A stretch of 38,798 bases of DNA from an uncultured Chloroflexota bacterium (GTDB taxonomy: Bacteria > Chloroflexota > Limnocylindria > Limnocylindrales > CSP1-4), in NCBI GenBank assembly GCA_903925955.1, contig CAIYHO010000240.1:1-38798 (forward strand). Direction: 5' to 3'. The notes below the pieces were generated by a model, which saw only the letters and a program-made list of their open reading frames with translations, ran no database searches and was not told where the DNA came from. The position numbers were made by a program, and so were the translations under genes. Shown here in pieces: positions 1 to 8,235 of the stretch; the first letter of the stretch is position 1, and each line of letters starts with the position of its first letter.

Positions 1-1459
1 AGGCGCTGACCACGGCCAGGTCCACAGAGGTTGTGAAGCCGGTGACCGCCACGGGGCGCGCCGAGTCAAGGGTGGCGCCGTAGCCAAGCTCTGCAAACGA
101 GCCGTAGCCCCAGACGCTGACCGTGCCGTTGGTCGCTAGCGCACACGTTGACCGAGACCCCGACGAGATCTTGGCTATCCGGATGAACGCGTTGACCGGC
201 ACGGGCTTCTTGGCGGCCGTGGTGGAGCCATTGCCAAGCTGGCGCTGCGCGTTGGCGCCCCAGCACTTGACGGCGTCGGGGCCATCCATGACGCAGGTGG
301 AGTTGCCGCCGGCGGCAACCCAGGACGCGCTGGTCATGCCGCTGACCGCCACCCGGACCAGGCGCCGCGTGGTGGTGCCGTCGCCCAGCTGGCCGCTGCT
401 GTTCAGGCCCCAGCAGCGCGCCGCACCCGAGGTCAGAGCCGCGCAGGTGTGGGCGGTACCCAGGGAGATCGATGCCACGCCGGTCAGGCTCTTCACCGCC
501 ACCGGCGTCTTGCGGGTGATCGTGGTGCCATCGCCCAGCTGCCCGCTGGAGTTGAGGCCCCAGCACTTGGCGGCGCCAGACGTGAGGATGGCGCAGGCGT
601 GCGACGCGCCCACCGAGACGGAGCGAGCGCCCAGGAGGTTCTTCACCGCCACCGGGAGCTTGCGCGCCGTGGTGGTGCCGTCGCCAAGCTGGCCCTTGGT
701 GTTGGCGCCCCAGCACTTGGCCACGCCCGTGGTGAGCACCGCGCACGTTGAGTTGCCGCCAGCGGCAATCGCCTGGACACCGGTGAGCCCCGTCACGGGT
801 GTGGGACTGGAGTAGTTGGAGGTGTTGCCGTTGCCAAGCTGGCCGCTGCTGTTTAGGCCCCAGCAGACCACGGTCCCGGCCACACGCAGCGCACAGGCAT
901 GGCTGTCACCGGCGGTGATGGCCAGGGCATCAGTGAGCCCGAACACAGACACCGCCGTCGTGGAGTTGCCCCCGAGGCTGCCTGAGCCCAGCTGGCCCTT
1001 GGCGTTGTTGCCCCAGCACACCACATGGGAGTTGACCAGGAGAGCGCAGGCGAACGCGGCACCAGCGGCGACGGCGGCAGGGGCCGGGATCGCGGCAAGA
1101 CTGGTGATGGTGACGGGCGTGGTCCGGATTGCGTACGAGCCGTCGCCAAGCTGACCGATGACGTTCGAGCCCCAGCAGCGCACGTTCGAGTGCTCAACGG
1201 CACAGGCAAACGTGAGGCCCACGGCAATCGTGTTGGGCGGGACCAGGCTGACAGTTGCCGGGGTGGCGGCCGGGGTACGCGTGGCCGGCAGGGCGGAATC
1301 CGGCGCAGGGGTTGGCACCACGTCACGGACCGAGGCCACGGCAGCAGATCCGTCGGCTGCGGCGACGGGCGCCACGAGAGCCGGACCCATGCCAGAGCCA
1401 ACGAGGGCCAGTGCCATGACGAGGGCATTGATGCCCCGAAGTGCGAGACGCCCCTGCAT
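1..1459 (-). CDS. Secreted RCC1-repeat protein, C-terminus beyond the left edge
   Basis: The minus strand from an ATG at 1459 stays open to the window edge (486 codons visible). The start has a GAGGG-type ribosome site about five bases upstream. An N-terminal hydrophobic stretch (about residues 8-35) with small residues after it looks like a signal peptide, followed by a Pro/Ala/Thr-rich linker to about residue 75. Then come eight repeats with an RCC1 signature (Cys-Trp-Gly-x-Asn-x-x-Gly-Gln-Leu-Gly-Asp-Gly, then Thr-rich), about 50 residues each. At DNA level most units recur every 150 bp (for example 231, 381, 531, 681, 831). RCC1 repeats form a beta-propeller; secreted bacterial versions are usually binding or surface proteins of unknown ligand. 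The unit nearest the left edge is degenerate (WGYGSFAELGYG). The function is not predictable beyond the fold, and the antisense frames here are shadows. Confidence 0.88.
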   Translation of the reverse strand, partial: MQGRLALRGINALVMALALVGSGMGPALVAPVAAADGSAAVASVRDVVPTPAPDSALPATRTPAATPATVSLVPPNTIAVGLTFACAVEHSNVRCWGSNVIGQLGDGSYAIRTTPVTITSLAAIPAPAAVAAGAAFACALLVNSHVVCWGNNAKGQLGSGSLGGNSTTAVSVFGLTDALAITAGDSHACALRVAGTVVCWGLNSSGQLGNGNTSNYSSPTPVTGLTGVQAIAAGGNSTCAVLTTGVAKCWGANTKGQLGDGTTTARKLPVAVKNLLGARSVSVGASHACAILTSGAAKCWGLNSSGQLGDGTTITRKTPVAVKSLTGVASISLGTAHTCAALTSGAARCWGLNSSGQLGDGTTTRRLVRVAVSGMTSASWVAAGGNSTCVMDGPDAVKCWGANAQRQLGNGSTTAAKKPVPVNAFIRIAKISSGSRSTCALATNGTVSVWGYGSFAELGYGATLDSARPVAVTGFTTSVDLAVVSA

Positions 1460-1590
1460 ATCACCCTCTGCGCCGCACGGGTCGCGGCAAGACGCGGGGA
1501 TCCCCTCCCCAAGTTTGCGTAGTACACCGCAACGCGCGGAACCTTGCACGGCCCAGCCGCAGCGGCCAACGCAGCTGCGGTTTGCCCCCG

Positions 1591-1734
1591 CCACCACCTA
1601 CGCTGGCCCAGCGTGGTATCGCGCGGATTGGCACATTGCGCCGCCACCTACGCTGGCGCGGCGTAATAACCCCATGCTTGACGACGCGTCGCGGGGTGGC
1701 GGCGGATACCACGCCCCCGCGGCGTAGGTGGTGG
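1591..1734. repeat. Three-copy 30-bp element, two direct and one inverted
   Basis: Copy 1 (1591-1620) and inverted copy 3 (1705-1734) share CCACCACCTACGC, a 7-bp variable middle and GCGTGGTATC, with identical overall length. Copy 2 (1641-1670) starts exactly 50 bp after copy 1 and is more diverged (CCGCCACCTACGC ... GCGTAATAAC). Copy 1 also contains a perfect 15-bp palindrome, ACGCTGGCCCAGCGT (1600-1614). The position upstream of the RCC1 start suggests protein-binding sites, but a small non-autonomous repeat family is equally possible. Confidence 0.6.
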
Positions 1735-1773
1735 CGCGGGAGTACAGGGCCCGGCGGCGGCGGGACGGCAGCG

Positions 1774-1834
1774 CAGCCCCCGCAGCCCCCGCAGCCCCGA
1801 CGCGGAGCCCCCGCAGCCCCGACGCGGAGCCCCT
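1774..1834. repeat. GC-rich short tandem repeat
   Basis: Units of GCAGCCCC with interleaved GACGCGGAGCC recur in tandem; the longest unit is about 22 bp and is present twice in a row near 1791-1834. The role is unknown; it lies between the terminator-like hairpin and the 30-bp elements. Confidence 0.5.
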
Positions 1835-1845
1835 GAGAATCGAAG

Positions 1846-1871
1846 CGGCCGGCTCCTCGCGGAACCGGCCG
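1846..1871 (-). terminator. Terminator-like hairpin after the aminotransferase gene
   Basis: An 11-bp inverted repeat (CGGCCGGCTCC at 1846-1856, GGAACCGGCCG at 1861-1871) with a 4-base loop lies 43 bases past the aminotransferase stop. There is no clear U-tract, as is common in high-GC genomes. Confidence 0.5.
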
Positions 1872-1913
1872 TCGAAACGTGCGGGTTGAGACCCGGCAAC
1901 CCGGGCCGGGCCG

Positions 1914-3248
<1,335 letters not shown>

Positions 3249-3388
3249 TGATCCTCCAGTTGGGCGGCACTGTTGGGCCTACCCGTGCGGTGCGTCGTGG
3301 CGGCGCGTGATAGTGGCGTGGCACCCATTACAGCACAGCGCCGGACCCTGTTGGCGGGCCTCTTGGGCCATGTGCCCGGTGCTCGGGA

Positions 3389-3402
3389 TCACCGTCCGGT
3401 GA
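3389..3402. promoter_or_regulatory. Short palindrome in the divergent aminotransferase/phosphoesterase gap
   Basis: TCACCG-TC-CGGTGA (3389-3402) is a perfect inverted repeat with a 2-bp centre, between the divergent starts at 3248 and 3512. It could be an operator shared by both genes. Nothing else supports this. Confidence 0.35.
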
Positions 3403-3511
3403 CCAGCCAGACCCAGGACCTTGGAGTAGTGGCATGATCGCCCCGCAAGTGGCACGCTACACCCGCAACCGCTGCACCTCGCCTGCGCGGGGACAACCTA
3501 TCGAGGTCCCA

Positions 3512-6469
3512 ATGCGCCGCCTGAGCCCCATGCTCCTTGCCGCCGTCCTGCTGGCCGCTCTGCTGCCGGCCGGGTCTGCGGTCGCCTCCCCTGTGGCGCC
3601 CATCACGCCCCTCAAGACCGTCACGCCGTTTGCTGAGACCCTCAATCAGGCGGTCGCCCCAGGCGTCGTCCGCCGGGCGGGCTCCTGGACCACCACCAGC
3701 GGCGATCAGGTCGTCCAGCTGATCGACGTGAACCAGCAGGCAGACGGGATCGGCATCGAGGCCTCGATGTCCAGTTCAGGCGTGCACGGCCTCCAGACGG
3801 TTGGGGCCCAGGCGGCCCGAGTCTCCACTGAGGGCCATCGCGTGATCGCCGCCATCAACGGCGACACCTGGGCCATCGACAGCGCCAGCAAGCGCACGGC
3901 CCCCACGGGCGTGCTGGTCCACAACGGCGAGTTGCTGACCGGATCCACCACGGCTCGCCCGTCCATCGGGTTTGACGCAGCCGAGACGGCGCTGGCAGCC
4001 GATGTCGCCGTGGTCATGACCGTGACGCTGCCCGACGGCCTGACAACGCTCAACGTGGACAAGATCAACAAGCCGCGCCCGGCTGGAACCCTTGTCGCGT
4101 ACACGCGCCGCTGGTCCACAACAACGCTGACGGTTGCCGGCGGCACCGAGGTGGTCCTCACGGGCGTCGCGCTGCCGCTGCGCCTCTCCGGCAGCTGGAC
4201 GGGGACCGTGGCGAAGGTCCTGCCAACGGGCTCCAACACGGCAATCCCGACAGGCGCCGTTGTGCTCTCGGGCCAGGGCGCAGATGCCGCAACCCTGAAC
4301 ACCCTGACGGTGGGCGCCGTCGTCACCATGACCACAACGGTCAACGCGGGCTGGGAGAACGTCCGCGAGGCAATCTCGGGCCGCGAGTGGCTTGCCAAGG
4401 ACGGCGTCGCCGGGGTTGACCCCGTGACGCCCACGTCCCTCTATGCGCATCCCCGCACCGCCATCGGCGTCCGCGCCGACGGAACCGTCGTGTTGGCGGT
4501 CGTGGACGGACGCCAGGCCCCGCTGAGTGCCGGCGTATCGGGCGCGGACCTCGCCGATCTGCTTGTGGCGCAGGGCGCGGTCACCGCGATCAACTTTGAC
4601 GGCGGCGGCTCCACCACGATGCTCGCCCGCGTGCCGGGCGACGTGTCAGCGTCGGTGGTCAACAGCCCGTCCAGCGGCTATCAGCGATCCGTGGACGACG
4701 CGCTCCTGATCGTCTCCACGCTGCCCACCGGGCCCCTGAGCCAGGTTGTCGTCCGGCCCGGGACAAGCACCGCCGTGGTGGGCCAGGTGATCCCGCTCGC
4801 CGCCAAGGGCACAGATGTCTCGGGCAATGGCGTCGCGGTGGCCCCCACTGCAGTCGCATGGTCGCTGGACGGCACGGCCGGCAGTCTTGTCGCAGGCGGC
4901 CGCTTCGCCGCAGCCGTTCCGGGGAGCGCCACAATCTCGGCGTCTGTGGCAACGCCCGCGGGAGCGCTTCCGGGCGTCGCCGCCATCACGGTTGTCCCCG
5001 ACACGATTGCACCAGTTGCCCAGAAGCCAATCGTACGGATCACGAAGGGGGCCACCCTCTCGTCCTCATCCGCCGTGGTGAGCGTCAGCTGGTCCGCCGC
5101 CACCGATGTGGGCACCGGAGTTGCCAGCTATGCGCTTGACGAACGAGTAGGCACCGGCGACTGGACACCCGTCCCGCTCGCCACACCGCTGAGTCGCTCC
5201 GTCCTCATCACCGTCGTCCCGGGCGACGCCGTCCAGCTCCGGGTGCGCGCGACAGACAACGCCGCCAACACGTCGTCCAGTACGTATGGCGGCATCTTCC
5301 AGGTCCGCCTCATCCCAAACACGTCGGTCAGCGTCCGGGGCGCATGGCTCACCAAGCTGCGCGCCTGGTACGTGGACGGGCGCCTGCGGTACACAAAGGT
5401 GGCGGGCGCCTATGCCACGTACTCGTTCACCGGCAGCTCCGTCGCCTGGGTCGCACCCACCAGTCTGGCGGGTGGCTCCGCAAAGGTGGAGATCGACGGC
5501 AAGCTTGCCGCCACGGTCAGCCTGCGGACGACGGTCGCCACCAACGGCAAGACCGTCTACAGCTACGCGTGGTCATCGGTGGGGCGCCACAAGATCACCA
5601 TCCGCGCCCTGGGCACTGTCGGCCACCCGTGGGTGTATCTGGACGCGCTTGCGGTGATCGACGTGGCAAGCCCCTACCCGGTGCTTGCGGGAGCGGGCGA
5701 CATCGGCGTGTGCGGCTCTTCCTATGACTCGGCCACGGCCGCCCTGATGGACCAGATGCCGGGTACCGCGTTCACGGCGGGCGACCTCGCCTACCCCACC
5801 GGATCTGCACTTCAGTTCAAGAACTGCTATGGCCCCACGTGGGGCTACTTCAAGAACCGCACGATGCCAACTCCGGGCAACCACGAGTACGGCACAGCCG
5901 GGGCCGCCCCCTACTTTGCGTACTTTGGCTCCCGTGCAGGAACCAAGGGCGAGGGTTGGTACGCCTACAACGTGGGCACGTGGCGCGTCTACAGCCTCAA
6001 TTCACAGGTGTGCTGGAGTGGCGGCTGCGGGGTCGGGTCGGCGCAGGAAGCGTGGCTCAAGGCTGACCTCGAGGCCAACCCAACGGCCTGCATCGCGGCC
6101 ATCTGGCACCACCCGCGCTTTAGTTCGGGACCGCACGGCAACAACCCAATGGTCGCGCCACTGTGGGATGACCTGCAGGCGGCGGGGGCCGAGTTCATCG
6201 TCAACGGCCACGATCATGACTACCAGCGCTTTGCCCCGCAGACGTCAGCGGGCGTCCTCGACAACGCCGCCGGCATCCGGGAGTTTGTGGTGGGCACCGG
6301 CGGCGCCAGCATGTACGCCTTCACCACCGCGCGGGCAAACAGCGAGGTGTTCAACACCGGCGTCCACGGGATCATCAAGTTCACCATGCTTGACGGGTCC
6401 TACACGTGGAAGTTTGTGCCCGTGGCGGGCAGCACCTGGTCTGACTCGGGCTCTGCCACCTGCCACTAG
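3512..6469 (+). CDS. Secreted fusion of phosphodiester glycosidase (NAGPA-like) and metallophosphoesterase
   Basis: 985 residues from ATG 3512. I chose this start because GAGG lies 5-9 bases upstream and a clear signal peptide follows (MRRLSP, then a hydrophobic run ending at ASP); an upstream in-frame ATG at 3434 would put 26 polar residues first. Residues ~110-395 are a NAGPA/phosphodiester glycosidase domain: NGDTWAID, RPSIGFD, TAIGVRADG and the signature INFDGGGSTTM near 360-370. Bacterial Ig-like (about 415-500) and fibronectin-like (about 505-600) segments follow, then a beta-rich segment. The C-terminal third (from about 728) is a calcineurin-like metallophosphoesterase with GDIG, GDLAY, GNHEY (about 788), WHHPRFSSG and GHDHDYQRF (about 898). 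It would act outside the cell on phosphodiester- or phosphate-containing glycans or metabolites. The substrate is unknown. Confidence 0.85.
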   Translation: MRRLSPMLLAAVLLAALLPAGSAVASPVAPITPLKTVTPFAETLNQAVAPGVVRRAGSWTTTSGDQVVQLIDVNQQADGIGIEASMSSSGVHGLQTVGAQAARVSTEGHRVIAAINGDTWAIDSASKRTAPTGVLVHNGELLTGSTTARPSIGFDAAETALAADVAVVMTVTLPDGLTTLNVDKINKPRPAGTLVAYTRRWSTTTLTVAGGTEVVLTGVALPLRLSGSWTGTVAKVLPTGSNTAIPTGAVVLSGQGADAATLNTLTVGAVVTMTTTVNAGWENVREAISGREWLAKDGVAGVDPVTPTSLYAHPRTAIGVRADGTVVLAVVDGRQAPLSAGVSGADLADLLVAQGAVTAINFDGGGSTTMLARVPGDVSASVVNSPSSGYQRSVDDALLIVSTLPTGPLSQVVVRPGTSTAVVGQVIPLAAKGTDVSGNGVAVAPTAVAWSLDGTAGSLVAGGRFAAAVPGSATISASVATPAGALPGVAAITVVPDTIAPVAQKPIVRITKGATLSSSSAVVSVSWSAATDVGTGVASYALDERVGTGDWTPVPLATPLSRSVLITVVPGDAVQLRVRATDNAANTSSSTYGGIFQVRLIPNTSVSVRGAWLTKLRAWYVDGRLRYTKVAGAYATYSFTGSSVAWVAPTSLAGGSAKVEIDGKLAATVSLRTTVATNGKTVYSYAWSSVGRHKITIRALGTVGHPWVYLDALAVIDVASPYPVLAGAGDIGVCGSSYDSATAALMDQMPGTAFTAGDLAYPTGSALQFKNCYGPTWGYFKNRTMPTPGNHEYGTAGAAPYFAYFGSRAGTKGEGWYAYNVGTWRVYSLNSQVCWSGGCGVGSAQEAWLKADLEANPTACIAAIWHHPRFSSGPHGNNPMVAPLWDDLQAAGAEFIVNGHDHDYQRFAPQTSAGVLDNAAGIREFVVGTGGASMYAFTTARANSEVFNTGVHGIIKFTMLDGSYTWKFVPVAGSTWSDSGSATCH

Positions 6470-6470
6470 G

Positions 6471-6487
6471 CCCGGATCCGAGCCGGG
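6471..6487 (+). terminator. Short hairpin directly after the phosphoesterase stop
   Basis: CCCGG (6471-6475) pairs with CCGGG (6483-6487) over a 7-base loop, immediately after the stop codon. It is a weak stem and may act together with the repeat hairpins just downstream. Confidence 0.3.
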
Positions 6488-6512
6488 GTACGGGGGTTCC
6501 CTCCCGGGGCGT

Positions 6513-6550
6513 ACCTGCATGTACTTCGGGCTATACCGAAGCACCTTCGG
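6513..6550 (+). repeat. Dispersed hairpin repeat, copy A1
   Basis: The core (6513-6541) reads ACCTGCATGTA then CTTCGGGCTATACCGAAG, a 6-bp inverted repeat, and continues CACCTTCGG. The second CTTCGG (6545-6550) can pair with the same CCGAAG, so two mutually exclusive hairpins are possible. The same core recurs at 6584-6612 in this orientation, and at 7056-7084 and 32985-33013 in the opposite orientation. Confidence 0.75.
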
Positions 6551-6583
6551 CGCGGGGGGGGCCGGGGCACCGCGCCGGGGCAC

Positions 6584-6621
6584 ACCTGCATGTACTTCGG
6601 GCCATACCGAAGCACCTTCGG
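6584..6621 (+). repeat. Dispersed hairpin repeat, copy A2
   Basis: This copy is almost identical to A1: ACCTGCATGTA followed by CTTCGGGCCATACCGAAG and CACCTTCGGCGC, 71 bp downstream. Together A1 and A2 form a direct repeat of about 41 bp. Confidence 0.75.
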
Positions 6622-6630
6622 CGCAGGCGG

Positions 6631-6680
6631 CGGATAAGCGGCGCAGGCGGCGGTGCGGCGGATAAGCGGCGGATAAGCGG
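6631..6680 (+). promoter_or_regulatory. Three CGGATAAGCGG repeats upstream of the ArsR-type gene
   Basis: CGGATAAGCGG occurs at 6631-6641, 6659-6669 and 6670-6680, the last two directly abutting (11-bp period). The array ends 19 bases before the regulator start. The embedded GATAAG is -10-like. The repeats could be binding sites for the regulator itself or simple slippage products. Confidence 0.45.
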
Positions 6681-6699
6681 CGTCACGCAGTATCTGCGC

Positions 6700-7011
6700 A
6701 TGCCCAAACGAAGCGGAGCCGGCATCGCGCTCCTGGCGGACCCAACGCGGCGCCAGATCATCACGTTCCTCGCGCAACACCCGCGGCGCCCAAAAGGGCT
6801 TGCAAAGGAACTCGGCCTCAGTTTCTCGTCGGTCAGCGAGCACCTGGCGCTCCTGTGCGAAGCCGGTCTGGTGCGGCGAATGGCAACCCCAGCGGACGGC
6901 CGTGGCGTCCTCTACCTTCTCGCACCCAACGCGCAAGGGCGGATCATCGCCTGGCTCGCCGGGACCGAGGTAGGCATCGAGCACGGCCGGCCGAGATCCG
7001 GCGAGGTCTAG
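6700..7011 (+). CDS. ArsR-family winged-helix transcriptional regulator
   Basis: 103 residues, typical for the family. The N-terminus IALLADPTRRQIITFLAQ is the hallmark ArsR helix. LAKELGLSFSSVSEHLALLCEAGLV (about 39-63) is the helix-turn-helix, and VRRMATPADGRGVLYLL the beta-wing. No Cys pair for metal sensing is seen, so a metal-sensing role is unlikely. There is no clear ribosome site; the GATAAG box about 20 bases upstream would give a very short or leaderless message. It lies between inverted copies of the dispersed hairpin repeat and just upstream of the pyrimidine degradation genes, which it may control (inference). Confidence 0.8.
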   Translation: MPKRSGAGIALLADPTRRQIITFLAQHPRRPKGLAKELGLSFSSVSEHLALLCEAGLVRRMATPADGRGVLYLLAPNAQGRIIAWLAGTEVGIEHGRPRSGEV

Positions 7012-7275
7012 CCAGCGCCCAGAGCACCCGGCGTGGCGACGCAGTCGCGCAACAACTTCGGCTTGGCCCGAAGCACTTGCAGGTACACCTCCAGGACAAC
7101 CCTCCTCCGGCGGAGCAACCGGGGCCCGAGGTGGGCGCGGCCGACATGAAACCCCCCAACGTGCGGCGTATGCTCTGGTTCTTCACCGCCGCGGGCGCAG
7201 ACACCCGCAGGTGCGCCGACACGGCTGGACGACCCGGTCGATGGTTGGCTCGATAGCTTTAGGAGGCCGTTCACG
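7012..7275 (+). other. Non-coding gap between the ArsR-type gene and beta-ureidopropionase
   Basis: Apart from the inverted hairpin repeat at 7056-7084 and the strong AGGAGG ribosome site (7261-7266) for the next gene, no further structure was recognised here. The promoter of the pyrimidine genes probably lies in this gap, but no convincing -35/-10 pair could be picked. Confidence 0.5.
7056..7084 (-). repeat. Dispersed hairpin repeat, copy B (inverted)
   Basis: CTTCGGCTTGGCCCGAAG followed by CACTTGCAGGT is the reverse complement of the A1/A2 core with four substitutions. Similarity to copy C continues for about 30 bp past the core. With A1/A2 it brackets the ArsR-type gene as inverted repeats. 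Confidence 0.72.
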
Positions 7276-8127
7276 ATGCCCCGTATCGTCCGTGGTGCGC
7301 TCCTGCAGGCAAGCTGGACAGGCGACAAAGAGTCGATGATCCAGAAGCACGAGGGCTACGCGCACGAGGCCAAGAAGCAAGGCGCCCAGGTCATGCTCTT
7401 CCAGGAGCTGTTCTACGGGCCCTACTTCTGCCAGGTGCAGGATGCGAAGTACTACTCCTACACGGAGTTCATCCCGGACGGCCCAACCACCCAGCGCATG
7501 CAGTCGCTGGCGAAGGAACTGGGCATGGTCATCATCGTGCCGATGTATGAAGAGGACTCCCACACCTCGGGCATCTTCTACAACACCGCGGCCGTGATCG
7601 ACGCGGACGGCAAGTACTTGGGCAAGTACCGCAAGACCCACATCCCGCACGTCAAGGGCTTTTGGGAGAAGTTCTACTTCCGCCCCGGCAACCTCGGCTA
7701 CCCGGTCTTCGAGACCGCCGTCGGCCGCGTCGGCGTCTACATCTGCTACGACCGCCACTTCCCGGAGGGCGCCCGCGCCCTTGGCCTCAACGGCGCCGAC
7801 ATGGTGTTTATCCCCAGTGCCACCAGCCGCGGCCTGTCTGAGTACCTCTGGCGCATCGAGCAGGTCAGCCACGCGGTGGCCAATGGCTATTTCGTGGGCA
7901 CCATCAACCGTGTGGGCATCGAAGCCGAAATCGGCGACGACGACTTCTACGGGCAGAGCTACTTCTGCAACCCGCGCGGCCAGTTCATCGGCGGCGTCGG
8001 CTCGGCACACGACGAGGAGCTCATCATCCGGGACATGGACCTCGGCATGATTGAGGAGGTCCGCCAGACCTGGCAGTTCTACCGGGACCGCCGCCCCGAC
8101 CAGTACGGCGACCTCGTCAAGCCGTAA
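7276..8127 (+). CDS. pydC: Beta-ureidopropionase (N-carbamoyl-beta-alanine amidohydrolase), nitrilase superfamily
   Basis: 283 residues. The catalytic triad of the carbon-nitrogen hydrolase fold is complete: Glu in FQELF (E44), Lys in YRKTHIP (K120) and the nucleophile Cys in YICYDRHFPEGAR (C157). The motif around the Cys and HVKGFWEKFYFRPGN match the N-carbamoyl-beta-alanine/N-carbamoylputrescine amidohydrolase branch. The reaction is N-carbamoyl-beta-alanine to beta-alanine, CO2 and ammonia, the last hydrolytic step of reductive uracil degradation. AGGAGG lies nine bases before the ATG. The dihydropyrimidinase gene two genes downstream supports this substrate over carbamoylputrescine or a plain nitrile. 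Confidence 0.88.
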   Translation: MPRIVRGALLQASWTGDKESMIQKHEGYAHEAKKQGAQVMLFQELFYGPYFCQVQDAKYYSYTEFIPDGPTTQRMQSLAKELGMVIIVPMYEEDSHTSGIFYNTAAVIDADGKYLGKYRKTHIPHVKGFWEKFYFRPGNLGYPVFETAVGRVGVYICYDRHFPEGARALGLNGADMVFIPSATSRGLSEYLWRIEQVSHAVANGYFVGTINRVGIEAEIGDDDFYGQSYFCNPRGQFIGGVGSAHDEELIIRDMDLGMIEEVRQTWQFYRDRRPDQYGDLVKP

Positions 8128-8166
8128 CGACGCGGGCCGCGCGTCGGCCTCAAGGACAGCCCCAGG

Positions 8167-8198
8167 GGCTCGACTGCTCGGAGGAGGGCAGTCGAGCC
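8167..8198 (+). terminator. Strong intercistronic hairpin between pydC and the LLM oxidoreductase gene
   Basis: GGCTCGACTGCTC (8167-8179) pairs with GGGCAGTCGAGCC (8186-8198) across a 6-base loop GGAGGA. No U-tract follows. It may be a partial terminator or a stabilising or processing structure within the operon; the true ribosome site of the next gene is farther downstream (8225-8230). Confidence 0.55.
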
Positions 8199-8235
8199 GC
8201 CCGATTCTCCGGGTCGTCCCCGGCGGAGGATCACG

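Larger units (their letters stand above)
1460..1913. other. Repeat-rich intergenic gap between the RCC1 gene and the aminotransferase gene
   Basis: I see no convincing gene in these 454 bases. The gap must hold the promoter of the RCC1 gene (reading left) and the 3' end signals of the aminotransferase gene (also reading left). It contains three copies of a 30-bp element (1591-1734), a GC-rich tandem repeat (about 1774-1834) and an inverted repeat at 1846-1871, annotated separately. Short frames across it are compositionally biased (Arg/Pro/Ala) and lack ribosome sites. Confidence 0.6.

Noticed and set aside
3434-3511. Upstream ATG for the phosphoesterase gene
   Set aside because: It would put 26 polar residues before the signal peptide; ATG 3512 has a ribosome site and immediate signal sequence.
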